Shown: piece after piece, positions 35,725-45,105 of the stretch
How positions within the stretch are numbered: the stretch's first letter is position 1
Layout: every line of letters begins with the position of its first letter
Source: Chitinophaga arvensicola
GTDB taxonomy: Bacteria > Bacteroidota > Bacteroidia > Chitinophagales > Chitinophagaceae
Length of the DNA stretch: 64,000 nucleotides
Reading direction: 5' to 3'
NCBI RefSeq assembly: GCF_900110835.1
Contig: NZ_FOJG01000001.1
Coordinates: 124,001 to 188,000, forward strand
Notes under the pieces: generated by a model
Database searches by the model: none
What the model saw: only the letters and a program-made list of their open reading frames with translations
Told to the model about the DNA's origin: nothing
Translations under genes and position numbers: made by a program

Positions 35725-37053
35725 TTAAAAGCGATACTGCATCCGGCAGGTAAGCACATTGTCTTTCAGGTCGTCCTTATAGCCATCCAGGTCTGTTTTC
35801 TCATTGGTTACCCAGTCGTAATACACCATGAACTTCAGGTGTTCATTGGCATAATACAGGTAGCCGATACCCAGGGTATTGTAACGTATATCCGCCGGGG
35901 TGAGTCCTGCACCCGGAGCGCCGATATCCTTTCCTTTCACTTTTGTATTCGGATCGTACCAATCGTATTTCAATACGGCCTGGTGTTTGACGCTGCCCAG
36001 GTTCTGGATATAATACAGATAGGCCCCATCGAAATTACGGATATAAAGGGGCTGCAGGCCGCCCTGAGCAGTTACCGGAATGATGCCAGGGGTTTCGGTG
36101 CTGAGAGCCGTAGCTGTTTGCTGACCACGGATATATTCCGCCCGGAACTGCGTGTAGCCTTTCCCTTTACCATTGGAGATCTTCCATTGTACATCCGCCC
36201 CGTAGTAATGCCGGGGAGCTATCTTTCCCACATTCTTCAGCGCTGAATCCTCGCGGAAAACGGGTTTCCCGTTTTCGAAGCCCATGGTGTTAATTTCCTT
36301 TGTAAACTGCTGCATACCACCGTATAACACAGATACGCCTCCCGACAACTGGCTGAGCGTGCCCTTTATTTTCTGTGGCTTTACAGCTACACGGGCAATA
36401 ATATCTTTATGGCTATCGAAATCGGTGGTGGCTGTGAGCCCCTGGCCGTTGAATGCGCCGACGTCTATCTTAAGAAAACGCAGCGGATGGTCCTTCCGGC
36501 GTGGCTCAAAAGAAAACATGGCACCCAGATCCCGCTCTGTTTTCATCAGGATCTGCGACATCCTTCCCCGCTCCGGTGTTTCACGATCGGCGGACGAAAA
36601 GTTCACTTCATACCCGAAAGGACGGGCAAACATCCCTCCCACCAGTGAAAACAGGTTGAATTTCGTCTCAAAAAAACGACCATAGAAATCCCTGATAAAT
36701 ACGCCTCTTTCGGTACCATCAAACTGGAAGGCAAACTGCACGATGGGCATATCGTCCTTATTATAACGCTCATAATCCACCCGGATGCGACCCCGGCGCA
36801 GGGTAAAGCGATTGTCTACCGCAGCAGGGAAATTTCCCGCCGCATAGCTTTGGGCGCCTCTCGACTGCGCCATCTGGAATTCGGGCTGGATATAGCCGCT
36901 AAAACGCAGAGCATCGTACTTCATGTACATGGAGATCATCCCCTTTCCCATCTCCGTGGTGGTATCAATCATATCCATGAGGAACTGCGCACGGGCGGTT
37001 ACCGTTAAACACAACATCAAAATAACAAGCGGGAAAATTCTGGTAACGCGCAT
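35725..37053 (-). CDS. phosphate-selective porin O/P (OprP-like)
   Basis: A 442-residue outer-membrane porin. A signal peptide ends near VTARAQ (residues about 1-22). The chain shows the OprP pattern: FSGYIQPEFQMAQ, FTLRRGRIRVDYERYNKDD, RDFYGRFFETKFNLFSLVGGMFARPFGYE and the C-terminal Phe (CRMQYRF) that marks barrel insertion. It would import phosphate or polyphosphate. It is convergent with the PhoR-like kinase, and a direct repeat TTAACC/TTAATC (37134-37150) lies above its promoter, in keeping with a Pho regulon. Confidence 0.9.
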   Translation of the reverse strand: MRVTRIFPLVILMLCLTVTARAQFLMDMIDTTTEMGKGMISMYMKYDALRFSGYIQPEFQMAQSRGAQSYAAGNFPAAVDNRFTLRRGRIRVDYERYNKDDMPIVQFAFQFDGTERGVFIRDFYGRFFETKFNLFSLVGGMFARPFGYEVNFSSADRETPERGRMSQILMKTERDLGAMFSFEPRRKDHPLRFLKIDVGAFNGQGLTATTDFDSHKDIIARVAVKPQKIKGTLSQLSGGVSVLYGGMQQFTKEINTMGFENGKPVFREDSALKNVGKIAPRHYYGADVQWKISNGKGKGYTQFRAEYIRGQQTATALSTETPGIIPVTAQGGLQPLYIRNFDGAYLYYIQNLGSVKHQAVLKYDWYDPNTKVKGKDIGAPGAGLTPADIRYNTLGIGYLYYANEHLKFMVYYDWVTNEKTDLDGYKDDLKDNVLTCRMQYRF

Positions 37054-37073
37054 CAGGTGGTGAAATTATTGCG

Positions 37074-37081
37074 CAAAAGTA
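37074..37081 (-). promoter_or_regulatory. -7 box of the porin promoter
   Basis: TACTTTTG on the minus strand, an exact TAnnTTTG match, 20 bases before the ATG at 37053. Confidence 0.55.
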
Positions 37082-37226
37082 TTGAATTAGCATTTATTTA
37101 ATACAGAGATTCCTCCGGAGAAGGAAGGATTCGTTAACCGCTTGTTAATCCGTAGCTATTCAGGTCAACCTGGTGGACCTCATTCTCATTTTGATTAGAT
37201 TAGGATCATCTCCAAAACCTGCCTTC

Positions 37227-38147
37227 ATGAAAACTTCAACTATTAACCATTGGGAGAAAAAGATACAACTGGCCATTTCATTATCCCATGACGATCCATA
37301 CGGGGAGCGTGACCTTAAAGCCGTAGCTGCGATGATCGGCTCTTCTGTCGATAACTTCTCCCATAAGTTTGCACAATTCTATGGGATGTCGTACAAGCAT
37401 TTCACCAAAAGAAGAAGACTGGAAGCGGGGGCCGGGTATCTGCGCCACAGCGATTTCAACGTCGCCCAGATCAGTGAAATGTGCGGATACACGCAGTCCA
37501 GCTTTACCAAGGCATTCCGGGAAATGTATGACGAAGCGCCACTGACCTTTCGCAACAAACTGTATCTGCCCAACGAAATCAACACCCTGGCAAGAACCAA
37601 AATTGCTTCCAATCCGCACGATGATCCGCATCATCTCATCTTCACTCCTGACCGGACAGAGGACGTAAGGCTAACGGATTACACGTTGTATTACAATATC
37701 CTTCCCCGCAACAATGACCCGGTAAGAAGTATGGTGGAGTATATGAGTATTTACCAGCAACAGTTGTACGCCATCAAGGCCTGCCTGTCGCTGCCGGGCG
37801 CAATGATCATTACCGGTACCCTCGATGTGGTACCCGTAACAGATTATTCCAGGATGCTGATGTATGTGGGAATTATGGTGCCGGAACTCCGGGCTTATGA
37901 CATGGCGCATCTGCAGATCCGCCTGTCGTTCCAGGAACCGTTTGGCCTTTTTACCAAACAGGTTCCCGGAGGCTATTACAAAAAGCTGCCGGTGCCGATG
38001 AGTTTCGCTGCAGCCGGACTGCCCATGTATGAATTTATTAACCAGAGTTGCCGCGCAGGTTATTTTAAAATGAGCGGCAACCATTTCTTTATTTCACTGA
38101 CCGGGGAAAATGATTCGGAAATCTTTATCCCCTGGCAAAGACGCTAA
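37227..38147 (+). CDS. AraC-type regulator with GyrI-like effector domain
   Basis: A 306-residue transcription factor with two domains. The N-terminus (about residues 20-105) carries two helix-turn-helix motifs of the AraC family, LKAVAAMIGSSVDNFSHKF and FNVAQISEMCGYTQSSFTKAF, followed by about 150 residues whose pattern (VRLTDYTLYYNILPR then FTKQVPGGYYKKLPV) fits a GyrI/BmrR-like ligand-binding domain, as in Rob and related regulators. It may sense small hydrophobic molecules. I chose the ATG at 37227 because it begins KTSTINHWEKKIQLAIS; an upstream ATG (37173) adds 18 poorly supported residues. Its stop overlaps that of the MBOAT gene by 3 bases. Confidence 0.85.
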   Translation: MKTSTINHWEKKIQLAISLSHDDPYGERDLKAVAAMIGSSVDNFSHKFAQFYGMSYKHFTKRRRLEAGAGYLRHSDFNVAQISEMCGYTQSSFTKAFREMYDEAPLTFRNKLYLPNEINTLARTKIASNPHDDPHHLIFTPDRTEDVRLTDYTLYYNILPRNNDPVRSMVEYMSIYQQQLYAIKACLSLPGAMIITGTLDVVPVTDYSRMLMYVGIMVPELRAYDMAHLQIRLSFQEPFGLFTKQVPGGYYKKLPVPMSFAAAGLPMYEFINQSCRAGYFKMSGNHFFISLTGENDSEIFIPWQRR

Positions 38148-39628
38148 AACTGGAAGTAGATAGGAATCATCGGCTGGGTGCTTTTTACCTGTATCAGCAA
38201 CCAGATGAAAGCTACCATGATGGCTACACTGCCGGCTACCGGAACGCGTCCCAGTATTTTCTCCATAGAGAACTCAAATTTAGACGGCAGGAAGTGTAAG
38301 ATGAAACCCAGTACCATTACCCAGAACACAGCGGTATAACCGTTGTACAGTTCCATGGCAATTTCAGGCTGGAAGTCGTACACTACCTGGTGAATCAGCG
38401 ACCATGCGTCGTGGAAAGTGGATGCCTTGAAGAACACCCAGCAGAAACATACAAAGTGGAAGGTGATCAGTACGCCCAGCACTTTCAGGACAGTCGCTTT
38501 CCAGCCGGTGATCACCACTTTGCTTTGTTTGAGCCAGTCGATCCGTACCTTATCCAGGGCCAGCGCGCCTCCGTGCATGGCTCCCCAGAAAATAAAGTTC
38601 CAGCTGGCGCCGTGCCAGAAACCGCCTATCAGCATGGTGAGCGCCAGGTTGATATATTGACGCACCTTGCCTTTACGGTTACCACCCAGGGGAATATACA
38701 GGTAATCTCTCAACCAGCTGGACAGGGAAATATGCCAGCGGCGCCAGAACTCCGTAATAGAGGAACTCTGGTACGGAGAATCGAAGTTCGGCGGAATCTT
38801 GAAGCCGGTCCACCGGGCAATACCCAGCGCCATATCGGAATAACCGGAGAAATCGCAATAGATCACCAGCGCATAGCCATACACCCCGATCAGGCATTCC
38901 AGCCCGGTGTGTTTGCTGGGATCATCGAAAATATATTGAACAAAGTTCTGATAGATGAAATCCGAGATCACGATCTTCTTAAACAATCCCCCCATGATCA
39001 GGTACATCCCTTTGCCAATGTCTTCGGAACTCAGGCGGTAAGGGGCAGAAATCTGCGGGATAAAATCCGCCGCACGCACAATAGGCCCCATCATCAGCTT
39101 CGGGAAGAACGACAGGAAGAAGAGGTAGTCCATGAAATTATCGACTGGCTTAATCTCATCCCGGTACACATCTATCGTATAACTCAGGTTCTCGAAAGTA
39201 TAGAAAGAGATCCCGATGGGGAGCATGATCTTTAACGCAAAAATATGCCCGGCAGACAGATCATTGATAATACCTATAAAGAAGTTGGTGTATTTGAAGT
39301 AGAACAACAGTCCGATGTTCAGGAATATACTGAGGATCAGCAACGACTTTTTCTTCGTTTTATCAGGACTTTCATGAATCCATCGCGAGAGGTTGAAATC
39401 CACGATAGCCGAAAGTATGACCAGTCCTACGTAATAGCCGCAGGCCTTGTAAAAGAAATACAATGAAAATAACGTGTATACCCATACCCTGCCGGTTTTG
39501 CTTTTGCTCACCAGCAGATAGCACATCAGGAAAAGGGCAAAGTAATAAAAGAAGAAGCCACTGTTAAAAAGGACCGGGTCTGACTCATGGTACGACAGCT
39601 CGTATAACAGTTTATTAATGTCGATCAT
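38144..39628 (-). CDS. MBOAT-family O-acyltransferase
   Basis: A 494-residue polytopic inner-membrane enzyme of the AlgI/PatA/DltB family, which moves acetyl groups from the cytoplasm to a glycan on the other face. Hallmarks are RRWHISLSSWLRDYLYIPLGGN (His299), IGGFWHGASWNFIFWGAMHG (His339, the catalytic His) and the front SFYTFENLSYTIDVYRDE. It is the last gene of the operon and its start overlaps the SGNH gene by 14 bases, so translation is coupled. A partner such as PatB/AlgX is provided by the adjacent SGNH proteins. Confidence 0.95.
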   Translation of the reverse strand: MIDINKLLYELSYHESDPVLFNSGFFFYYFALFLMCYLLVSKSKTGRVWVYTLFSLYFFYKACGYYVGLVILSAIVDFNLSRWIHESPDKTKKKSLLILSIFLNIGLLFYFKYTNFFIGIINDLSAGHIFALKIMLPIGISFYTFENLSYTIDVYRDEIKPVDNFMDYLFFLSFFPKLMMGPIVRAADFIPQISAPYRLSSEDIGKGMYLIMGGLFKKIVISDFIYQNFVQYIFDDPSKHTGLECLIGVYGYALVIYCDFSGYSDMALGIARWTGFKIPPNFDSPYQSSSITEFWRRWHISLSSWLRDYLYIPLGGNRKGKVRQYINLALTMLIGGFWHGASWNFIFWGAMHGGALALDKVRIDWLKQSKVVITGWKATVLKVLGVLITFHFVCFCWVFFKASTFHDAWSLIHQVVYDFQPEIAMELYNGYTAVFWVMVLGFILHFLPSKFEFSMEKILGRVPVAGSVAIMVAFIWLLIQVKSTQPMIPIYFQF

Positions 39629-40904
39629 TGGAGGTTACTGGATTTTTCTTTGTTTGCTGTAAGTAGTGTGTATATGAACGTTCCAGGGCTTCGTACAGTA
39701 GTTGTCCCTGTACCTGGTATCCTCTCACGTTAAAATGAATATGGTCGGGCGCCCATGCCCCTGCAAATTTACTGCTCTGTGTTTTATTCACGAGATTAAA
39801 ATTCCAGCAGGCAATACCGTGTTGTCTGGCATATCCCATGATCTGCTGTGTGACCATAGAGATATACGGGTTTGGATAATAGGCGGTATGATAGATAGTT
39901 TTGTATTTCTTCTTACCGACTTTTTTCCGGGTAGCTTTCCGCACAGCCCGCATACAATCGGGTGGTGTGGTCAACAGGATATTTACGGAAGGATTTTGTT
40001 CCCGGATGAGGGTTACTGCTTTATCTATTTCATCCCGGAAAGCCAGTGGGTCCATTCTACCGCCATAGGCTTCGTTGGTACCCAGGGAGATGATAACGAG
40101 TTGTGGCTTCATCGTTTCCATCTCTGCCAGCAGGATATTACTGAATTCATTGTACTGCTGATACATGGCGCCGTTAATACCAACGCTATGGTACAACACC
40201 CCATTGCGGCTGTTTTCCATGATGGCGCCGTAAAAACGGAAAGGTCCGTTACCAGTGCCTTCCCATCTGGCCTGGAAGGATTGGGAAGTCTGTAAAAAAT
40301 CGAGGGTAGCTTTGCTCAGGGTGGGTGAACCCGGAAATGGCGCCGGTGTAACCGTTACCGTAGCATCGGGTACTACCAGTGTATTATTGCTGTTGCCGGC
40401 ATCGTAGAACAGGGTCACCTTGCGGAAGTTGTTGTCCATGCTGCCATCGGGCTTACCGGCGAAAGACAGGGTGGGCGCATCGTTCTGCGAACTGATCACA
40501 ATAGCACCGGGGCCCAGTACATCGGATTTATTACGATCTACTACCCTTTCAGACGACCACCTGGTAGTGCTGTTCCAACGATAATCTTCCGGACCGTTGG
40601 TACCGGCCAGGTTATACGGAAAAACATATCCTCTGCCGGCATATCCAAACTGGTTTTGCAGCAGGGACGCGGTGGTCATAGAGAAGTAACCGGCCTGTAT
40701 ATGGGAATCGCCCAGATGCAGGATAGAAACCACGTTACTATCAGCAGCAGCTAAAGAATTAAATACACGATACAAGGCAGTGTCCTGTTGAATACTGTTG
40801 GCATCGGACGGCTGTTGTTGTGCATAGGTGCTAAATCCGCTGAGTACCAGTAAAAGCACTGTCACCCATTTACGGCTAAGGTTGTTGTGCCTGACTGTAT
40901 TCAT
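39615..40904 (-). CDS. SGNH/GDSL-family hydrolase or acetyltransferase partner
   Basis: A 429-residue exported protein. A signal peptide ends at TYAQQ (about residue 29). The SGNH blocks are LHLGDSHIQAG (Ser67 nucleophile), ISLGTNEAYGG (Asn) and APDHIHFNVRG (Asp-His). In MBOAT clusters such proteins either transfer acetyl groups to the glycan (PatB, AlgX) or remove them (Ape1). It overlaps the upstream SGNH gene by 29 bases and the MBOAT gene by 14 bases. A dedicated role with the MBOAT is strongly suggested by the overlaps. Confidence 0.9.
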   Translation of the reverse strand: MNTVRHNNLSRKWVTVLLLVLSGFSTYAQQQPSDANSIQQDTALYRVFNSLAAADSNVVSILHLGDSHIQAGYFSMTTASLLQNQFGYAGRGYVFPYNLAGTNGPEDYRWNSTTRWSSERVVDRNKSDVLGPGAIVISSQNDAPTLSFAGKPDGSMDNNFRKVTLFYDAGNSNNTLVVPDATVTVTPAPFPGSPTLSKATLDFLQTSQSFQARWEGTGNGPFRFYGAIMENSRNGVLYHSVGINGAMYQQYNEFSNILLAEMETMKPQLVIISLGTNEAYGGRMDPLAFRDEIDKAVTLIREQNPSVNILLTTPPDCMRAVRKATRKKVGKKKYKTIYHTAYYPNPYISMVTQQIMGYARQHGIACWNFNLVNKTQSSKFAGAWAPDHIHFNVRGYQVQGQLLYEALERSYTHYLQQTKKNPVTSNDRH

Positions 40905-42285
40905 TCATAATAGCTTTATAAAGCAGCGCTCCTACTTTGGCTGCTCCCGTTCTGTTAAAGTGCGTATAGTCTTTGTTAGCCATCACGGTATCTCCTTCTA
41001 CCCACTTTACCATAGAGCCTTCGCCACCCATGGCAGCAAAAAGGTTCCAGTAGGCGGTACCATGACCAGCGGCCAGATCGTGCTGTACTTTCAGCAATGC
41101 TTCCACACCGGGTGCGGTAATATATTTGTCGGCTTTTCTGTAAGATTTATCTGCGGTACCGATGATCAGGAAGGAAGTCGCCGGCAGGTCCTGGCGAAGT
41201 GAATCCATTACTTTTTTCATCGGGCGTTCGTACCAGCTATAGTCGGTCAGTTCCGGGCGGAACAACACATTGGCGCCATAGTGCATCACCACCAGGTCGT
41301 AAGGACGTTCCTGCTGCATGCGATGTATCATATCGGCAGACAAGTGGCCTAGTTCCACGCCGCTGATCCCTCTGAAAGAGTAGTTATCTACATAAATACC
41401 ATTGCCGTTTTCAAAGCAAACACCATAGAAAGGCATAGCGCTGCCGGAATACCGCAGTGTTACGGAAGCCTGACCGGTATCCTGCTGCAGATCGAGCCGG
41501 TTTACCGGTTCGCTGCCTGAAAGCGTATATGCTTTATCGTTAATGGTTACGGAGCCGGAAGCGGCAGGTCCGTATAATACAGACACCTCCTGGAACTTAT
41601 CCAGCAGTGGCTTCTTCACCGGAGAATACTTTACCCAGCTGTTGCCGCCAGGATAAAAAGTATGACCGGATAAACCCAGTGTTACGCTGGACGGGGGCGA
41701 GTTTTTATAATGATAATCTTTCCAGTCGGTGGAAAAAGTATGTGTGATCGTTGTTCTGAAAGACGCTACCACGGAGGTTACAGGAACAAATCCCACGCCT
41801 GCGCCACCAAAGTAATGCTGTAAGCTGTCGCGCAGATCACCGGTAATCAGGTCTCCTTCAATCATGGAATCACCGAAATAGGCGATCCTTACTTTGCGGC
41901 GTTTACCTGCTTTCAGTTCCCGGAGGGCGGCGAAGAATTGTTTCATCCCAACGATGGTATCACCGGGAACGGGAGAAGCATATTCCAGGATGCCGGTATA
42001 CGACATATAATCGTGTGCATGATCGGGATTGGGCACAGCGGGGTTGTTCACCACGGCGCCGGTGCTGTCTAAAACAGAAAGCTTACTGCTGTCCTTGCCG
42101 GCAGCGGTAAGCTTTTGTTGGTCCGGGGAAGTGGACGATGTTCTCAGATCTGACAACATATCCAGCTTCCGGAATTGAAAGTCTTTGTATGAAAAGGAGT
42201 AATTGAGCTGTGACAGCCCTACTACACAAACTAAAGTTCCAAGAATAATGTAGAACGGATAGGCAGACTTATTTTTGCCGGACAT
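40876..42285 (-). CDS. membrane-anchored SGNH/GDSL-family protein
   Basis: A 469-residue protein with one N-terminal transmembrane helix (about residues 10-27) and a large periplasmic part. SGNH blocks are RIAYFGDSMIEGD (Ser140), VMHYGANVLF (block with Gly-Ala-Asn) and YTHFNRTGAAKVG (Asp/His region). With the second SGNH gene it makes a pair whose members could be one acetyltransferase and one esterase. It begins 21 bases after the glucosaminidase gene and overlaps the next gene by 29 bases. Confidence 0.88.
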   Translation of the reverse strand: MSGKNKSAYPFYIILGTLVCVVGLSQLNYSFSYKDFQFRKLDMLSDLRTSSTSPDQQKLTAAGKDSSKLSVLDSTGAVVNNPAVPNPDHAHDYMSYTGILEYASPVPGDTIVGMKQFFAALRELKAGKRRKVRIAYFGDSMIEGDLITGDLRDSLQHYFGGAGVGFVPVTSVVASFRTTITHTFSTDWKDYHYKNSPPSSVTLGLSGHTFYPGGNSWVKYSPVKKPLLDKFQEVSVLYGPAASGSVTINDKAYTLSGSEPVNRLDLQQDTGQASVTLRYSGSAMPFYGVCFENGNGIYVDNYSFRGISGVELGHLSADMIHRMQQERPYDLVVMHYGANVLFRPELTDYSWYERPMKKVMDSLRQDLPATSFLIIGTADKSYRKADKYITAPGVEALLKVQHDLAAGHGTAYWNLFAAMGGEGSMVKWVEGDTVMANKDYTHFNRTGAAKVGALLYKAIMNEYSQAQQP

Positions 42286-42306
42286 AGTTTAATATCGGTT
42301 AGCACA

Positions 42307-42882
42307 TCACTGGTCACTTGCCGGCGGCATGCCCACGGTCAACCATTTTTCAGATTCCGTTGCCACGCTATCCATACTTGCATCCAGCTTATACAATTTA
42401 TAGCGGTTAATAATATTTGTCACTCTTTTAATCCACTCATGTCCGGCAGATGAATAACCACTATGGTTCATTTTTTTGAGCCATACTGTAAATTCAGGAT
42501 TGCCTTTCATTTCGCCGAACCATTTCTTACGTGCCAGCAGCTCCACAAAATGCTCATAGGAAGCCATGTCTGTTACGTATTGTTTATAAACGGAACGGTG
42601 TCCCGGTTTAATCTGGGACATGTTATTTTTGCCCACAATACCAAAGTGGTTGTGTAGCAGTTTTGCATTTCTACTGGTGCCGGTGCCCGATTCCAGCATC
42701 GCTATCCCCAGGATAACACTGGCTGGAATACCGGTTTCCTGCATTAATTCTACAGATACCGGTTTAAATTTCTTCAAATAACTGTTTGTGGATTGTTGTG
42801 CAAACCCAACATTGCTGAGCATTAGCAATAATAACACCGCACTAGTCCATACTGTCCTCTTAAAGAATGTTGAAATTCTCAT
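42307..42882 (-). CDS. glucosaminidase-domain (GH73) peptidoglycan hydrolase
   Basis: A 191-residue exported enzyme that cuts the glycan strands of peptidoglycan. A signal peptide (MRISTFFKRT to VGFAQ) is followed by the GH73 core: GIPASVILGIAMLESGTGTS with the catalytic Glu, then KLLHNHFGIVG and YEHFVELLARKKWFGEM, ending NHSGYSSAGHEWIKRVTNII. I chose the ATG at 42882 because the signal peptide begins there; an ATG at 42933 adds 17 residues. It is the first gene of the operon with the two SGNH proteins and the MBOAT, which makes a link to O-acetylation of peptidoglycan attractive. Confidence 0.9.
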   Translation of the reverse strand: MRISTFFKRTVWTSAVLLLLMLSNVGFAQQSTNSYLKKFKPVSVELMQETGIPASVILGIAMLESGTGTSRNAKLLHNHFGIVGKNNMSQIKPGHRSVYKQYVTDMASYEHFVELLARKKWFGEMKGNPEFTVWLKKMNHSGYSSAGHEWIKRVTNIINRYKLYKLDASMDSVATESEKWLTVGMPPASDQ

Positions 42883-43063
42883 GGTAGTATTGTTTGATAC
42901 AGGTGATAGTTTTCTCTTTGTTTTCAGCATCATTTTCTTACCTCACATATCAACGATGATCACACCGCAATATTACTTTAAAAATTTAAATAATACGTCT
43001 CCTCTGTTTCTTATCTAACCCGTTAATCTCTTGTTAAAAAAAATTGTACCTTATAATTGTGGC

Positions 43064-43107
43064 AATCCCCTTTGATGCGGCACTTTACCATATCAAAGGG
43101 GATTTTT
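43064..43107 (+). repeat. strong inverted repeat downstream of aspS
   Basis: AATCCCCTTTGAT (43064-43076) and ATCAAAGGGGATT (43092-43104) are perfect 13-base arms with a 15-base loop, followed on the plus strand by TTTTTA. No plus-strand gene ends nearby, while aspS ends at 43213 on the other strand. A TTG-N18-TATAATTG promoter-like pair lies at 43031-43059. It may be a short non-coding RNA or a terminator of unknown source. Confidence 0.4.
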
Positions 43108-43212
43108 AGCTACAAAAGCCTTGCTACTTGCAAAGACTATGCCGGTAAGTTCGGTTCAGCTTGCTCCGGGTGTCAGGCATTCGTCAAAGAATACGCTGTT
43201 ACCGGTGCTGCC

Positions 43213-44961
43213 TTACTTTACCAGGCTGATCTTCAACTCATCCAGCTGTTTCTGGTCGATTGGACTTGGAGCATCCATCATGACATCGCGACCTGAATTA
43301 TTTTTCGGGAAAGCGATAAAATCACGGATACTCTCACTGCCACCTAACAGCGAACACAGGCGGTCAAATCCGAAGGCAATACCTCCATGTGGCGGTGCAC
43401 CATATTCAAATGCACCCAACAGGAAGCCAAATTTACGTTCTGCCTCTTCCTTAGTCATTCCCAGGGCTGCAAACATCTTCTGCTGCAGATCACGCTGGAA
43501 AATACGGATAGAACCACCGCCGACTTCTGTGCCGTTTAATACTATATCGTAGGCGTTTGCCTTAATGTTAGCGTATTGTGAGGTATCGTCCATCAGAGCT
43601 ATCTGCTCTGGCTTTGGTGATGTAAACGGATGGTGACGGGCCACCCAGCGCTTTTCTTCTTCGGCGTACTCAAATAACGGAAAGTCTATTACCCACAACG
43701 GTTTAAACTCGTTTTTGTTGCGTAAACCAAGGCGTTCGCCCATTTCCAGGCGGAGTTCGCTGGCAGCTTTGCGGGTCCGCTCTTCCTTGCCAGCCAGCAC
43801 CAGGATAAGGTCTCCGGGTTGCGCCTGACATTTTTGCGCCCACAGCTTCAGTTGTTCCTCGTCAAAAAACTTATCCACAGAGCTTTTCAGGGTGCCATCT
43901 GCGTTGTAACGCACATAGATCAGACCTGTCATGCCGATTTGCGGACGTTTTACCCAATCGGTCAGCTCATCCAGCTGTTTACGGGTGTATTCTGCACAAC
44001 CTTTAGCAGTAACAGAAATGACCAGATCAGCCTCATCAAATACCTTAAAGCCTTTTCCTTTGGCCACATCGCCCAGGTTTACCAGTTTCATATCGAAACG
44101 GATATCCGGTTTGTCGTTGCCATAAAACTCCATCGCATCGTCGAAAGTCATGCGTGGGAAAGCTTCCGGAAACTCGATTCCTTTTATTTCTCTGAAGATA
44201 TGCTTCAGCATATGCTCAAAAGTGCTCAGAATATCTTCCTGGTCTACAAAGCTCATTTCACAGTCGATCTGCGTGAACTCCGGCTGACGATCTGCGCGCA
44301 GATCCTCATCGCGGAAGCACTTTACAATCTGGTAGTAGCGGTCAAATCCACTCACCATCAGCAACTGCTTGAAGGTTTGCGGCGACTGTGGCAGACCATA
44401 GAACTCATTGGGGTTCATACGGCTTGGCACTACGAAGTCGCGGGCGCCTTCAGGAGTAGAGTTGATCAGGAAAGGCGTTTCTATATCAACGAAACCGGCA
44501 GTATGCAGATAATTACGTGCTGCACGGCCTACCTGGTAGCGCAGTTCCAGATTTTGTCTTACCGCATTACGACGCAGATCGAGAAAACGGTATTTCATAC
44601 GCAATTCATCGCCACCATCGGTATCATCCTGGATGGTAAACGGCGGTGTTTTCGCCACATTGAGGATGGTAAAATCGCTCACGGTAATTTCAATATCACC
44701 GGTGGGAATATTTTTATTCTTATTGGAACGCTCGGTTACGGTACCTTTTACCTGGATAACAAACTCACGGCCCAGGGGCTGTGCATCCAGCTTGGCATTC
44801 AGGCTTTCCCCGAACAACAATTGCGTAATACCATAGCGGTCTCGCAGATCAAAAAAGTTGATGCTGCCAAACTTTCTTACTGTCTGTATCCATCCGGCCA
44901 AAGTTACTTCCTGGCCCACCTGTTCCATTCGTAATTCCCCGCAAGTGTGCGTCCTGTACAT
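43213..44961 (-). CDS. aspS: aspartyl-tRNA synthetase
   Basis: A 582-residue class II enzyme that charges tRNA-Asp. An N-terminal OB-fold anticodon domain ([20 protein letters not shown]) is followed by the catalytic core with motif 2 [18 protein letters not shown] and motif 3 GIAFGFDRL, and the bacterial GAD insertion (residues about 290-420). Length and order are typical of the bacterial type. It has a leader of about 95 bases from its -7 box. Confidence 0.97.
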   Translation of the reverse strand: MYRTHTCGELRMEQVGQEVTLAGWIQTVRKFGSINFFDLRDRYGITQLLFGESLNAKLDAQPLGREFVIQVKGTVTERSNKNKNIPTGDIEITVSDFTILNVAKTPPFTIQDDTDGGDELRMKYRFLDLRRNAVRQNLELRYQVGRAARNYLHTAGFVDIETPFLINSTPEGARDFVVPSRMNPNEFYGLPQSPQTFKQLLMVSGFDRYYQIVKCFRDEDLRADRQPEFTQIDCEMSFVDQEDILSTFEHMLKHIFREIKGIEFPEAFPRMTFDDAMEFYGNDKPDIRFDMKLVNLGDVAKGKGFKVFDEADLVISVTAKGCAEYTRKQLDELTDWVKRPQIGMTGLIYVRYNADGTLKSSVDKFFDEEQLKLWAQKCQAQPGDLILVLAGKEERTRKAASELRLEMGERLGLRNKNEFKPLWVIDFPLFEYAEEEKRWVARHHPFTSPKPEQIALMDDTSQYANIKANAYDIVLNGTEVGGGSIRIFQRDLQQKMFAALGMTKEEAERKFGFLLGAFEYGAPPHGGIAFGFDRLCSLLGGSESIRDFIAFPKNNSGRDVMMDAPSPIDQKQLDELKISLVK

Positions 44962-45063
44962 GCGTAAATAATTGATTTAGTTAGTCTTATGGTTGAAATA
45001 TGGAATAAGTAATCATCAATTGGCGACCACCCTCCAGCTGTTCACTTATACCCATAAGGGGGG

Positions 45064-45071
45064 CAAAGATA
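45064..45071 (-). promoter_or_regulatory. -7 box of the aspS promoter
   Basis: TATCTTTG on the minus strand, exact TAnnTTTG. It lies 102 bases before the aspS start codon, giving a long leader. A small hairpin CGGGCAT/ATGCCCG (45082-45098) lies just above it. Confidence 0.55.
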
Positions 45072-45105
45072 CGGTTTGGATCGGGCATTTTATGCCCGTC
45101 GTATG

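Noticed and set aside
38390..39235. Open frame of 281 codons antisense to the MBOAT gene
   Set aside because: The MBOAT gene is confirmed by its catalytic His motifs and operon overlaps; no family pattern in the antisense frame.
43819..44934. Open frame of 371 codons antisense to aspS
   Set aside because: aspS on the other strand is a complete essential enzyme with every motif; the frame has no domain or start context and is a shadow.
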